Below are positions 8,864 through 17,389 of a stretch of 64,000 nt of DNA, one piece after another. Position 1 is the first letter of the stretch; each line of letters begins with the position of its first letter. The translations under genes were made by a program, and so were the position numbers. The notes beneath the pieces were generated by a model. It made no database searches and was not told the DNA's origin. It saw only the letters and a list, made by a program, of their open reading frames with translations. Origin of the DNA: Streptomyces albofaciens JCM 4342 (GTDB lineage: Bacteria; Actinomycetota; Actinomycetes; Streptomycetales; Streptomycetaceae); assembly GCF_008634025.1 (NCBI RefSeq), contig NZ_PDCM01000002.1, positions 682,001 to 746,000 on the forward strand, written 5' to 3'.

Positions 8864-8922
8864 CACCTCTCCAGTGGCCTGCTGTTTCACCGGTCGTTTG
8901 GAGGTGGAGAGGTGGAGAGGTG
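8864..8922. promoter_or_regulatory. Inverted/direct CACCTCTCC repeats upstream of the DUF574 gene
   Basis: CACCTCTCC at 8864-8872 is the reverse complement of GGAGAGGTG, which occurs twice at 8906-8914 and 8914-8922. The three elements lie in the divergent gap upstream of the methyltransferase gene and could be an operator. No known regulator is matched. Confidence 0.35.
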
Positions 8923-9009
8923 AACACGACTCCCCGTAGCAACGGGCGAGCCCGGAACAACGGGTGAGCGAGGAGCACCCGTCGGCGACCGCCCCACCGG
9001 GCCGCCCCC

Positions 9010-9228
9010 TCAGCGCCCGGCATCCCATCCGCGGTCGCCGCTCCAGTCCACCCACGTCGGGTCATCGAGCAGCGCCACTCCTTCCGGCAGGCCGGCACGC
9101 CGCAGGAACTCCTCCACATCGGCGTCCGAGTACGCCACACCCAGGTCGGCATCGAGCCCTGCCGTACGCACGGAAACGCGCCGTCCGCCACTCGCGGACG
9201 GCCGGTGCACGGTGATCGGCGCGGCCAT
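9010..9228 (-). CDS. Small conserved-looking hypothetical protein
   Basis: A 72-residue protein, MAAPITVHRPSASGGRRVSVRTAGLDADLGVAYSDADVEEFLRRAGLPEG and onward, ending in a Trp/Asp-rich tail (DDPTWVDWSGDRGWDAGR). The start is preceded by a purine-rich GGGTGGGGGT. The acidic, non-repetitive sequence with good streptomycete codon use supports a real gene, and similar short ORFs are common in this genus. No domain or function is recognised. It may be transcribed separately from the methyltransferase gene on the same strand. Confidence 0.55.
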   Translation of the reverse strand: MAAPITVHRPSASGGRRVSVRTAGLDADLGVAYSDADVEEFLRRAGLPEGVALLDDPTWVDWSGDRGWDAGR

Positions 9229-9625
9229 ACCCCCACCCTGGGCCCGCTCCACGGCGACCGCGACCCGACGCCCGCCCGAATACGGCCAACCGGCCGTCGG
9301 TACGCATACGCGATCCGTCGGTACGCATACGCCATCGACGGCGGGCGTCACAAACCGCCCCACCCTCAAAACCGCCCCCCGCCCTCACCCTCGCCCTCAC
9401 CCCCGACAGGATTGACGGTCACGGCGCGCGAAGGGCGAAATGGAACTTCCGATCCAAAACCCGAGGAGGTCCCGCGTTGCCACCCGCCGACCGCCCCCGC
9501 TCGTTCGACATGGCGACCGCCCTGGAGGCCGCGATGCCGCTGCTCTGAGAAAGACGGAAGAGGCCGGGCCGGGTGGGCGGGGACGGGGTCAGGGGTGCTC
9601 ACCTGTGCCGCTCACCGGGTGACCT
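9229..9625. other. Intergenic region with a short tandem repeat and no clear gene
   Basis: Two copies of a TCGGTACGCATACGC-type unit lie at about 9297-9335. A possible TTG-started plus-strand peptide (LPPADRPRSFDMATALEAAMPLL) follows a GAGGAGG at 9465, but it is only 23 residues and may be a gene remnant. Nothing else is supported. Confidence 0.4.
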
Positions 9626-10828
9626 TCAACCACCGTACGGCACCCCGACGAATTCCCACGCGTACCAGCTGTACTGGACGTCGTTATCGAGCTCAGCATG
9701 CTTGCCCTTGGTCTTGTCACCGTGCGGAATGTGCAGATACCGTCCGAGATTGTCCTGGTAGAGCAGGAACCCCTTTCCGTCGGTCTTCTTGATCTGCCAG
9801 AAGTGGTAGCCGAAGGCGGAATCTCCCGAGGTGGCTCCTTGCCCCGGCGCGCATCTGAGGTAGCGAGGCCCGCGGTAATAGTTGTTGCGCAGGGTATAGA
9901 TCCCATCGGCATAACCCTGCTCAAGCGTCCACTTCTGCTGCCTGCTGGTCGTCTTGGGCCACTGGACCACGAAATCCTGCGCGGTACCGGCATCCAAGGC
10001 CATGCCTGTCGCCATGTTCATGAGGAGATAGGTCCCGCCGATGGCAGGGAGCGCCGGATCGTACCTGTTGGACGTTTCCTGGATGAACTTGACCACGCCC
10101 GCCTTGACGTCCGAATTGTTGGGGACCCCGTCGTGTGACGCACCGTGGATGACCCGATTCTCGGCCCCGTCGAGCTTCATCGTCCAGTCCTCAAGCTGTT
10201 CGTCCGAGGTCGATCGGTAGGTGAGGTAGCGCGTGGGGCCGGGAGCGTGGGTGCCGGAGTTCAGATTCTTCATGTACTGGTCGGAAGGCGTCATGTCATT
10301 CAGGCAGGGATACCAGACACCGCCGACACTCGCACCGTAGTTTCTCGTGCCATAGTTGAGACCTGCGAGACCGACCCAGACGCGGATCTGGTCCCCCAAA
10401 GGGTCGAGAAGGTTGTACTCGTGGTCGGTCAGCATGTGCCGGTAGCCTTTGAGGGCGTATCGGGTGATCGCGGCACCGGTCGAATGGGAGACAACGTCCA
10501 CCTCGCCCCGCGCTTTCTCGCGCACGAAATCACGGAATCGCTTGGCTACCGGGGTGAGCCGCTCCTTCGCGCTCCAGCCGAAGTCGTGGAACTTGGAGTC
10601 GGAGTAGCCCGCCTTTCTGAGTTCGTCCTTCAGTCCGCCGAAGATGCTGTTGTGGCCTCGGAAGCCGTGGACGAAGAAGACGTCTCGCTTGTCGGCGCGG
10701 GAACCGACGGATCCGGCCCGGCCTGAGGGGTGAGCCGCGGCACTGGCCAGATGGGCGGGGAGGGCAGGTCCGGCTCCAGTCGCTGCTGTGTTCGCTTCAG
10801 TGCGCCGGAGGGAACGTCGGTGGTCCAT
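9626..10828 (-). CDS. Alpha/beta-hydrolase (lipase-like) with C-terminal ricin-type lectin domain
   Basis: A 400-residue protein. Residues about 50-250 form an alpha/beta-hydrolase: oxyanion-hole motif VHGFRGHNS, nucleophile elbow VVSHSTGAA (SxSxG in place of GxSxG), a candidate acid, and His in GASHDG. Residues about 265-400 are a beta-trefoil ricin B domain (YLLMNMATGMALDAG...QQKWTLE; TLRNNYYRGPRYLRC), expected to bind carbohydrate. The N-terminus before the hydrolase (ALPAHLASAAAHPSGRAG) is only weakly signal-like, so export is uncertain. GAAAGGA eight bases before the ATG supports the start. The same lectin type recurs in the gene at 63442. Confidence 0.78.
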   Translation of the reverse strand: MDHRRSLRRTEANTAATGAGPALPAHLASAAAHPSGRAGSVGSRADKRDVFFVHGFRGHNSIFGGLKDELRKAGYSDSKFHDFGWSAKERLTPVAKRFRDFVREKARGEVDVVSHSTGAAITRYALKGYRHMLTDHEYNLLDPLGDQIRVWVGLAGLNYGTRNYGASVGGVWYPCLNDMTPSDQYMKNLNSGTHAPGPTRYLTYRSTSDEQLEDWTMKLDGAENRVIHGASHDGVPNNSDVKAGVVKFIQETSNRYDPALPAIGGTYLLMNMATGMALDAGTAQDFVVQWPKTTSRQQKWTLEQGYADGIYTLRNNYYRGPRYLRCAPGQGATSGDSAFGYHFWQIKKTDGKGFLLYQDNLGRYLHIPHGDKTKGKHAELDNDVQYSWYAWEFVGVPYGG

Positions 10829-10947
10829 AGTCGTCCTTTCGACTGCGGGGACCAGCTCAATGAGGCATTTCGGCCATGAATACACTGACACAGCCCGCGG
10901 CGCGATAACCGATTGCCCTACCACAGCCCTGGTGGTCTCATGCGCGC

Positions 10948-11742
10948 ATGGACCAAGACGCGATGCTCGCGGTGTTCGACGACCGGATGAGGAAGAACGC
11001 ACCACCGGATGCCCCCGGCGCGTACGTCGAACGGGTAGGGGACGTGGTGCGCCAGACCGGCCCGGACACCGCCTGGAACGGAGTGCTGTGGTCCGCGCTG
11101 GACCGGTCCCGCGTGGACGGGGCCATCGCGGAGCAGACAGGCCACTACACTGCGCTCGGACGGGAGTTCGAGTGGAAGCTGTACGGTCACGACCAGCCGC
11201 ACGACCTCGCCGATCGGCTGGAGGCCGCCGGTTTCGTCCCCGGGGAACCGGAGACCCTCATGGTCGCCCCGATCGCCGGCCTTCCCGCCGGTGGCGCGCT
11301 CCCCGCGGGCATCGAGCTGCGCCCGGTGACGGACGCCGCCGGCGTGGAGCTGATGGCGCGGGTCCAGGCAGCGGCGTTCGGTACGGACGGCACCAGGCAC
11401 CGGCAGCGGCTCCTGGCGCAGCTCACCGAGCAGCCGGACACGGTCGTAGCCGTGGTCGCCATGGCCGGCGACGTGCCGGTGAGCGCGGCCCGCATGGAAC
11501 TGGTCCCGGGCACCGGCTTCGCCGGGCTCTGGGGCGGCGGGACGGTGGCCGCCTGGCGCGGCCGCGGCATCTATCGCGCCCTGATCGACTTCCGCGCCCG
11601 CATCGCCGCCGAGCGCGGCTACCACTACCTCCAGGTCGACGCGTCCAGCCAGAGCCGCCCCATCCTGGAGCGCCTGGGCTTCACCGCTCTCACCACCACG
11701 ACTCCGTACACGTACCGGCCCCGCCTCGCGATCGATACCTGA
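10948..11742 (+). CDS. GNAT-family N-acetyltransferase
   Basis: A 264-residue protein. The N-terminal half is an accessory region, and the C-terminal half is a GNAT fold with the acetyl-CoA motif A as GGGTVAAWRGRGIYRALIDFRARIAAERG. This is followed by YLQVDASSQSRPILERLGF, the usual beta4-alpha4 end. Substrate unknown. It is divergent from the lipase-like gene and convergent with a second, unrelated GNAT downstream. Confidence 0.85.
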   Translation: MDQDAMLAVFDDRMRKNAPPDAPGAYVERVGDVVRQTGPDTAWNGVLWSALDRSRVDGAIAEQTGHYTALGREFEWKLYGHDQPHDLADRLEAAGFVPGEPETLMVAPIAGLPAGGALPAGIELRPVTDAAGVELMARVQAAAFGTDGTRHRQRLLAQLTEQPDTVVAVVAMAGDVPVSAARMELVPGTGFAGLWGGGTVAAWRGRGIYRALIDFRARIAAERGYHYLQVDASSQSRPILERLGFTALTTTTPYTYRPRLAIDT

Positions 11743-11808
11743 CGGACTCGGTGCGGCCGCGGGCCATGCCGGCGAGGCGCTGGAGTCCGTGGCACCTGAC
11801 CGCGCCGC

Positions 11809-12351
11809 TCAGAGGGGCGCAAGGATCATGAGAACCTCGTCACGGTCGTCTCCGGGGGCCAAGCGCAGGGCGTCGGGCCAGCGGCCTGTCTCCTTCCAGC
11901 CGAGCCGGCCGTAGAAGCGTTCCAGCCCCACTCCGCCGCGTGCGGCCAGGTGCAGATGCTCCAATCCCATCTCGTCCCGGGCTATTTGCCGAGCCTGTTC
12001 CATCAGCGCGGCACCGATACCCCGCCCGCGGACGCGGGGGTGAGTCTGGACGTGGTGCAGAGTCCCCCAGTGCGCGATCAGGGCGAAGGGGTCCCGGCGC
12101 AGGTTCAGCCAGCCCGCCACCTCTCCTCCGATCAGGGCCACGAGCAGGCGGCAAGTGTCAGGGGCGAGGCGGGTGAGAATGGCATCGAGGGCGGGCGCTG
12201 CCTGCCGGGCGTCGATGGGCGGGAACGGGAAGCCGGCCGCCCCACCGGCGTTGGTGACATCGACCCAGCAGCCGATCAGGGCCTGACGGAGCCGGGCGTC
12301 GACCATCCGGGGCGATGTGAGCTGGCGCAGTTCGAGGGAGTCGTGGTGCAT
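11809..12351 (-). CDS. GNAT-family N-acetyltransferase
   Basis: A 180-residue single-domain GNAT. Motif A is VQTHPRVRGRGIGAALMEQARQIARDEMG, and motif B is LHLAARGGVGLERFYGRLGWKETGRWPD, where the Tyr of FYGRLGW is the likely general acid. Length is normal. The order and similarity to small-molecule acetyltransferases near resistance genes is suggestive only. It is convergent with the GNAT ending at 11742. Confidence 0.88.
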   Translation of the reverse strand: MHHDSLELRQLTSPRMVDARLRQALIGCWVDVTNAGGAAGFPFPPIDARQAAPALDAILTRLAPDTCRLLVALIGGEVAGWLNLRRDPFALIAHWGTLHHVQTHPRVRGRGIGAALMEQARQIARDEMGLEHLHLAARGGVGLERFYGRLGWKETGRWPDALRLAPGDDRDEVLMILAPL

Positions 12352-12387
12352 CCCGGGAGTGTGGCACCAGCCACTGACAACGGGCCT

Positions 12388-12669
12388 TCACCCCACCCAC
12401 GGACGCCACCGACCGTCCGCGTCCACCGTGCCCAGTTGCTGGTCGGCGAAGTGGGCACCGAAGCCGAGGACGCCGTCCTGGGTGAGGTGTGCGATGAGGC
12501 GGCGCCGTGAGCGTTCGACCTCCCGCCGGTCGTGGTCGAGGAGCACTTGCCAGTCCGGGTGCTCCGTCTGGACCGGTGTGTGCAGGTCGTCGCCGAAGGC
12601 CACGGCCTGCCGTCCGTCGCCGGTGTCGAGGAGCCAGGCCGTTCGGGGTGCGGGCCGCCGCCCAGCGCT
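12388..12669 (-). pseudogene. 3' fragment of an MBL-fold metallo-hydrolase gene
   Basis: The minus strand carries APRTAWLLDTGDGRQAVAFGDDLHTPVQTEHPDWQVLLDHDRREVERSRRRLIAHLTQDGVLGFGAHFADQQLGTVDADGRWRPWVG. This looks like the C-terminal part of metallo-beta-lactamase-fold hydrolases: the metal-bridging Asp region FGD and the terminal His of GAHF. The frame runs straight out of the stop of the SpoIIE-type gene, with no start codon or N-terminal HxHxDH half. The phosphatase gene region therefore probably replaced the 5' part. An internal ATG could still make a 71-residue peptide, but it would lack an active site. Confidence 0.6.
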
Positions 12670-15312
12670 TCAGACCTGCGGCACCGGCCGGATTGCCAGC
12701 AGGGCGATGTCGTCGGCGCTGTCGGCGCTCAGCCCGATGAGGAGTTCGTCGCAGAAGACGTCGAGGGGTTCGCCGGCCAGGGCCGCGGTATGCCGGCGGA
12801 GCCGGTCCATGGCGTGGTCGAGGGATTCGTCGCGGCGCTCGATGAGACCGTCCGTATACAGCAGGACGGTCGAGTGGGCCGGGAGGGCGTCGGTGGCGCT
12901 GGGACGGGGCAGGTCCGGGTCCATGCCGAGCAGCAGGCCCGAACCGCCGTCGAGGTAGCGCGTGTCGCCTTCGCGCGTGGTCAGCAGCGGCGGCAGGTGC
13001 CCGGCGGAGGAGTGCTTCAGCTCCCAGGGACCGTCGGGGGGACCCGTGACGAGGGCGTAGATGCAGGTGGCGGTGGCCTCCTGGGACAGGGTGTGGTTGG
13101 CCATGTCCAGGCGTCGCATCACCTCTGCGGGCGGCTCCTGACGGTCGATGGCGATGCCGCGCAACATGCTGCGCAGCTGGCTCATCGCGACGGCCGCCTC
13201 CAGGTCGTGCCCGGCGACGTCACCGATGACCGCGGCCGTCTGCCCGCCGGGGACCACGAAGCTGTCGTACCAGTCGCCGCCGATCTGCGCGGTCGTGGAG
13301 GACGGCGCGTAACGGGCGGCCATCTGCAGATGCCCGATCTCGGGTAGTACGGGCAGCAGGGAGCGCTGAAGGCGTTCGGCGATGTGCCGGGTCTCCTGGT
13401 AGAGGCGCGCGTGCTCCACACCGAGGGCGAGGCTGCGGACCAGATCGCCGATCAGGGGCAGCGAATCCTCGGTGAACGGCCGGTTCCGGCCGGCTTGGAC
13501 GAGGGTCAGGGCGCCGAAGACGGCTCCGCGGGTCCGCAGCGGTGCGACGACGGCGCTGTTCGCGCCCACCCGCTCGAACAGCTCCGCGTAGTGCGCGTCG
13601 AGCGGGCTTCTGACCTCGCTCGGCGCCGGCGGCTCGGTGAGCAGCAATGGCCCGGCGCCGCGCAGCACCCGGGCCAGCGGCCCCCGCGCGGCCCCCGTCA
13701 CCGGCGGGAGCCTGCCCGCGTACGCCTCGGCCGGAAGGGGCGTGGGGCCGTGGTGCGCGACGCAGAACCTCTCCAACTGGTCGAAGTCGTTGAGCAGGTC
13801 CACCATGCACCAGTCGGCCAGCCGCCGTGTGAGGATCTTGCAGACCCGTTGCAGTCCCTCGTCCAGGTTCGGTGTGCTGCTCAGCGACTCCCCGATGTCG
13901 GCCAGCAGCCTGCGCTCCAGTGCCGGCCCGTCGCCCGCGTCGCCGCCCGCGCTCGTAGCGACGCGCTCCGGCTCCTCCAACAGGTCCGGCCCGTGCGGCT
14001 GTTCCGGCGACGCGGCCCGGTCCTCCCCTGGGGACAGCGGCGCGGGTACGGGAGGAGCCGTTCTGGGGGCGAGCTGCGCGACGAAGACCGTACGACCGTC
14101 CGCGGTGCCCTGGCTCTGGACGAACAGCCGTACGGGAACCAGCCGGCCGTCCCGGTGCAGCGCCGGAAGCGGTACCGAGCGGCCCAGGATGTGCGGCTGC
14201 CCGGTGCGCAGGAGTCGGGTGAACGCCGCCATGTGGCGCTTCCTCAGATGCTCCGGGATGAGCACGGTCAGCCGCTCACCCACCAGCTCGCCCGTCTGCC
14301 AGCCGAGCAGGTCCGCGGCCGGCCCGTTCGCCACGATGATCCGGTTCTCGTCGTCGGCGGCGATGGTGGGGACCCTGCTGGCCCAGGCGTGGCTGGCGTC
14401 CCAGGGCACCAGCTCCGAGGGGCTGGCGCTCGGCTCGCGGGGGATCACGGTCCACGCGGTGGGCGGCCCGCCGGCGAACTGGCCGGCGATCTGGTCGAAC
14501 AGCCACTGGCGGAAGACCCGGTTGTGCGGCAGCGACGGCCAGGCCAGCAGGCGTTCGTTCCGGGCCAGCCGCTCGGCGGCGTCCAGCACCTGACGGAGCG
14601 TCGGCAGGGCTCGCGCGGCGTCCGCCGGAAGGGACAGGTCCAGGGAGTGGGTGTGGGCGACCGACGACTGTTCCTCCAGCGCGGCGGTCATGCCGGCGCT
14701 GAGTACGTTGTTCATGTCATGCGCGACGGCGAGGTCTTCCGGGCGCACGCCGGTGTCCGTTCCGGCGAAGGCGGCGAGGGTCAGTTCTCGCAGCAGTGCG
14801 TGCTGATGCCGCTGGGCCGCCAGGTAGAGCGCGCCCGGCAGGTCGACGAGGGTCACCGTACGAGTCGGGCCGCAGGTACGTGCGGTGGTGGTCCGCCAGC
14901 CGTGCGGCGGGGGCGGTCGCTCGTCGCGCCGCAGGGCGAACCACACCGTCTTGCCCTCGTCGCCGTTCTCGACCCCGTAGGCGGACGCCAGCTCCTCGAC
15001 CAGCGCCAGCCCCTGCCCGGGGCCGGCGTACGGGAGAGACCGCTGCGGCACCAGCGCGCGGCACGGCTGCCGGTCGCCGATCCGTACCCGGACCTCCCCG
15101 TCCACGGCCCGGGCCGACACCGCGATCTCCGTGCGCGCGTGCAGCACCGCGTTGGTCACCAGCTCGCTGGCCAGCAGCTCGGCGGTCCCCACCGCGTGCG
15201 GATCAGCCCCGGCCAGGGCGGCGCGCACAAAGCGCCGGGCCGATGCCACGCTCTCCGGCCGCGGCGGGAAACTCCGCGAGGACGCCTCCTCCGGCTGACT
15301 GCTGTGATCCAT
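12670..15312 (-). CDS. Multidomain PP2C/SpoIIE-type serine phosphatase (HATPase-PAS-GAF-SpoIIE)
   Basis: An 880-residue soluble signalling protein. Residues about 20-140 are an RsbW-like HATPase (ELLASELVTNAVLHA, the N-box; GQGLALVEELA). About 315-440 is a PAS domain (ENRIIVANGPAADLLGWQTGELVG). About 480-640 is a GAF-type sensor (ERRLLADIGESLSSTPNLDEGLQRVCKIL). About 655-875 is the SpoIIE/PP2C phosphatase, with metal-binding aspartates in IGGDWYD, VIGDVAGHD, YTDGLIE and DDIALL. Such proteins probably tune sigma-factor partner-switching networks by dephosphorylating anti-anti-sigma factors. I chose MDHSSQPEEAS because upstream reading is low-complexity. It is transcribed alone. Confidence 0.92.
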   Translation of the reverse strand: MDHSSQPEEASSRSFPPRPESVASARRFVRAALAGADPHAVGTAELLASELVTNAVLHARTEIAVSARAVDGEVRVRIGDRQPCRALVPQRSLPYAGPGQGLALVEELASAYGVENGDEGKTVWFALRRDERPPPPHGWRTTTARTCGPTRTVTLVDLPGALYLAAQRHQHALLRELTLAAFAGTDTGVRPEDLAVAHDMNNVLSAGMTAALEEQSSVAHTHSLDLSLPADAARALPTLRQVLDAAERLARNERLLAWPSLPHNRVFRQWLFDQIAGQFAGGPPTAWTVIPREPSASPSELVPWDASHAWASRVPTIAADDENRIIVANGPAADLLGWQTGELVGERLTVLIPEHLRKRHMAAFTRLLRTGQPHILGRSVPLPALHRDGRLVPVRLFVQSQGTADGRTVFVAQLAPRTAPPVPAPLSPGEDRAASPEQPHGPDLLEEPERVATSAGGDAGDGPALERRLLADIGESLSSTPNLDEGLQRVCKILTRRLADWCMVDLLNDFDQLERFCVAHHGPTPLPAEAYAGRLPPVTGAARGPLARVLRGAGPLLLTEPPAPSEVRSPLDAHYAELFERVGANSAVVAPLRTRGAVFGALTLVQAGRNRPFTEDSLPLIGDLVRSLALGVEHARLYQETRHIAERLQRSLLPVLPEIGHLQMAARYAPSSTTAQIGGDWYDSFVVPGGQTAAVIGDVAGHDLEAAVAMSQLRSMLRGIAIDRQEPPAEVMRRLDMANHTLSQEATATCIYALVTGPPDGPWELKHSSAGHLPPLLTTREGDTRYLDGGSGLLLGMDPDLPRPSATDALPAHSTVLLYTDGLIERRDESLDHAMDRLRRHTAALAGEPLDVFCDELLIGLSADSADDIALLAIRPVPQV

Positions 15313-15482
15313 GCCGCCAGTGTGCTGCACACGGCTTCCCGGGGCCCTGCGCGCCGGAGCGAGTCCCGCAGACCCGCCCGCGGGAATCCGCCGACCGGGT
15401 GAGCGGGGCCGGCGCCCGGCCGCCCGGGAGGCCCCTGCCGTCACCCCGGCAGGGCCCGGCAGCCACTCCGCCGGCCCCTCAC

Positions 15483-16073
15483 CTAATCCCGCACGACCCC
15501 GCCCATCACCGCGGCCACCACCTTGCGCACCGCCTCGGCCCCCGGCCGTTCCCCCATCCGGTCGGCGAAGAGCAGATGGCCGCTGCCGATGAGTGTGGGG
15601 GCGAGGCTGTCGATGTCGGCGTCCGGCGCGATGCGGCCCCGTTCGCGTTCGGCGGCGAGATAGCAGGCCAGGGCGGCGGCGGCTTCGGTGAGCAGCGGGA
15701 TGCCGGCCGGCGTGGTGCGGCGCAGCCGTGCGCGCAGTTCGTCCCGGGAGGTGACGAGGCCGACGATCGCCACCGCGACCGGCCCGAACAGGTCCGTCAG
15801 CGCCTCGGCCAGACGGTCGACGACGGTACCGGTCCCGGCGGCGTCGCGCAGCGCGGCGGCGCGGCCGTCCATCCGGGCGATGCGGTCCCGTACGAGTTCG
15901 GCGAGGAAGGCGTCGAAGTCGTCGAAGTGCCGGTGCAGCACGCCTTTGGCGCAGCCCGCCTCCGTGGTGACCGCGCGGCTGCTGAGCGCGCTCGGCCCGT
16001 CGCGGAGCAGGACGCGTTCGGCGGCGTCGAAGAGCTGCTCGCGTGCGTCGCGGATGGCCACCCCTGTCGGCAC
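15483..16073 (-). CDS. TetR-family transcriptional regulator
   Basis: A 196-residue protein. The N-terminal HTH is at residues about 8-55 (IRDAREQLFDAAERVLLRDGPSALSSRAVTTEAGCAKGVLHRHFDDFDAFLAELV). The C-terminal ligand domain has the usual Ala/Leu-rich helices. The GTG start is chosen because GAAGGAG stands about eight bases upstream; earlier frames have no ribosome site. It is divergent from a SAM methyltransferase, and two strong palindromes lie in the gap. This is the standard layout for an autoregulated TetR repressor controlling its neighbour. Confidence 0.92.
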   Translation of the reverse strand: MPTGVAIRDAREQLFDAAERVLLRDGPSALSSRAVTTEAGCAKGVLHRHFDDFDAFLAELVRDRIARMDGRAAALRDAAGTGTVVDRLAEALTDLFGPVAVAIVGLVTSRDELRARLRRTTPAGIPLLTEAAAALACYLAAERERGRIAPDADIDSLAPTLIGSGHLLFADRMGERPGAEAVRKVVAAVMGGVVRD

Positions 16074-16124
16074 CGTGTGTCTCCTTCTCCGTACGCCGGA
16101 GTGCGTCCCGCGCACCCCGTTGAC

Positions 16125-16144
16125 GAGTGGGCACTCGCCCACTC
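16125..16144. promoter_or_regulatory. Palindromic TetR operator candidate 1
   Basis: GAGTGGGCACTCGCCCACTC has 8-bp arms (GAGTGGGC/GCCCACTC) around a 4-base centre. It sits between the divergent tetR and methyltransferase genes, one base before a second palindrome with the same GTGGGC core. Confidence 0.75.
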
Positions 16145-16166
16145 ATAGTGGGCACATGCCCACTAT
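16145..16166. promoter_or_regulatory. Palindromic TetR operator candidate 2, covering the methyltransferase start codon
   Basis: Arms ATAGTGGGCA (16145-16154) and TGCCCACTAT (16157-16166) are perfect 10-bp inverted repeats around a 2-base centre. The ATG of the methyltransferase gene (16156-16158) lies inside the palindrome, so bound repressor would sit on the start codon of what is probably a leaderless message. Confidence 0.75.
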
Positions 16167-17073
16167 ACCGTCGGAGGGCTCGCTCCCTCCTGCCCGGGAA
16201 CCGGCGCGCCAGCCCGCTCCGGAGCCGCGCCACCCCGCTCCGGCGCCGCACCGGCACCGAGAAGTGGCCGAGTCGTTCGGCGCGGACGCCGAACGCTACG
16301 ACCGGGCCCGTCCCCGCTACCCCCGGGCCCTGATCGACCGGATTCTCGCCGCCGTGCACGACACCGCCGTCCACGACACCGCCGCGCCCGACACCGTCGC
16401 GCGCGGCACCGATGTACTCGACGTCGGCTGCGGTACGGGCATCGTGGCCCGGCAGTTCGCGGCGGCCGGATGTCAGGTGCTGGGCCTCGACGTGGACGCG
16501 CGGATGGCCGCACTGGCGCGGCGGCACGGGCTCGAAGCCGAGATCACGGCGTTCGAGGCCTGGGAACCGGCCGGCCGGACATTCGACGCCGTCGTCTCCG
16601 GGCAGACCTGGCACTGGGTGGACCCGGTGGCCGGGCCCGCCAAGGCGGCGCAGGCGCTGCGGCCCGGCGGTCTGCTGGCCGTGTTCTGGAACGCGGGCAG
16701 CCCTCCGCCCCAACTGGCGGCGTCCTTCGCCGAGGTCTACCGCCGGCTGATGCCCGACTCGCTCGCCGCCCGCCAGTGGTCGGTCCCGGCCGCGGACGCG
16801 TACGGCGCACTGTGCGACCAGGTGGCCGACGGCATACGGAAGGCGGGCGCGTACGGCGCTCCGGAGCACTGGCGCTTCGACTGGGAGCACACGTACACCC
16901 GGGACGCGTGGCTGGACCAGGTCCCCACCACCGGCGGCCACATCCGGCTCTCCCCCGCCGAGCTGGAGAAGGTGCTGTCGGGCATCGGGGCGGCCGTCGA
17001 CGCGGTGGGTGGCGGCTTCACGATGCGGTACAGCACGCTGGCGGTCGCCGCGACGCGGAACGGCATCGGCTGA
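16156..17073 (+). CDS. Class I SAM-dependent methyltransferase
   Basis: A 305-residue protein. After a Pro/Ala-rich N-terminal tail, VAESFGADAERYDRARPRYP begins the methyltransferase fold. Motif I is VLDVGCGTGIVARQFAAAG, the acidic end of beta2 is GLDVDARMAALARRHG, and motif II is AVVSGQTWHWVD. The pattern resembles small-molecule methyltransferases of the UbiE/YcgJ kind. The ATG is inside a palindromic operator and has no Shine-Dalgarno, which suggests a leaderless transcript controlled by the divergent TetR gene. Substrate unknown. Confidence 0.88.
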   Translation: MPTIPSEGSLPPAREPARQPAPEPRHPAPAPHRHREVAESFGADAERYDRARPRYPRALIDRILAAVHDTAVHDTAAPDTVARGTDVLDVGCGTGIVARQFAAAGCQVLGLDVDARMAALARRHGLEAEITAFEAWEPAGRTFDAVVSGQTWHWVDPVAGPAKAAQALRPGGLLAVFWNAGSPPPQLAASFAEVYRRLMPDSLAARQWSVPAADAYGALCDQVADGIRKAGAYGAPEHWRFDWEHTYTRDAWLDQVPTTGGHIRLSPAELEKVLSGIGAAVDAVGGGFTMRYSTLAVAATRNGIG

Positions 17074-17099
17074 CCGGACCGTTGCACGCGGGACGTTCG

Positions 17100-17330
17100 G
17101 TGGCGCCGCCGCTCACCCCAGCAGCGGCACCAGCGCGTCCCTGCGCAGAGGGGCGCCCGTGTCCCCGCACGAAGGCGGCGTCCCAGCACGGAGGCACGCC
17201 CGCGTCCCCGCATGAAGGCGGCGTCCCTGCATGAAGGCGCGCCCGTGTCCCTGTACGAAGGCGTCCCCGTATCCATATCCAGGGCACGTGAGCGCGCCAC
17301 CCGTCCCCCGGCCCGCCAACTCCCCTCCCC
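17100..17330. repeat. Intergenic minisatellite, GCGTCCCCGCATGAAGGCG-type units
   Basis: Roughly seven imperfect tandem units of 17-25 bp, each with CCC(C/T)G(C/T)A(C/T)GAAGGCG-like cores, fill the gap between the convergent methyltransferase and GlxA-like genes. Open frames across it are repeat artefacts. Confidence 0.8.
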
Positions 17331-17389
17331 CATCCCCCAACCCCACTCGTCCGCTCACGACCTGAAGGACACGGAGCGCCCTTCTGCCA

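Noticed and set aside
9475..9548. TTG-started 23-residue peptide after a GAGGAGG
   Set aside because: Too short to support as a gene; it may be a remnant, but no homologous family is recognised.
15313..16941. N-terminal 543-residue extension of the SpoIIE-type phosphatase
   Set aside because: The extension is antisense to the TetR and methyltransferase genes and is low-complexity Arg/Ala; the domain start supports the ATG at 15312.
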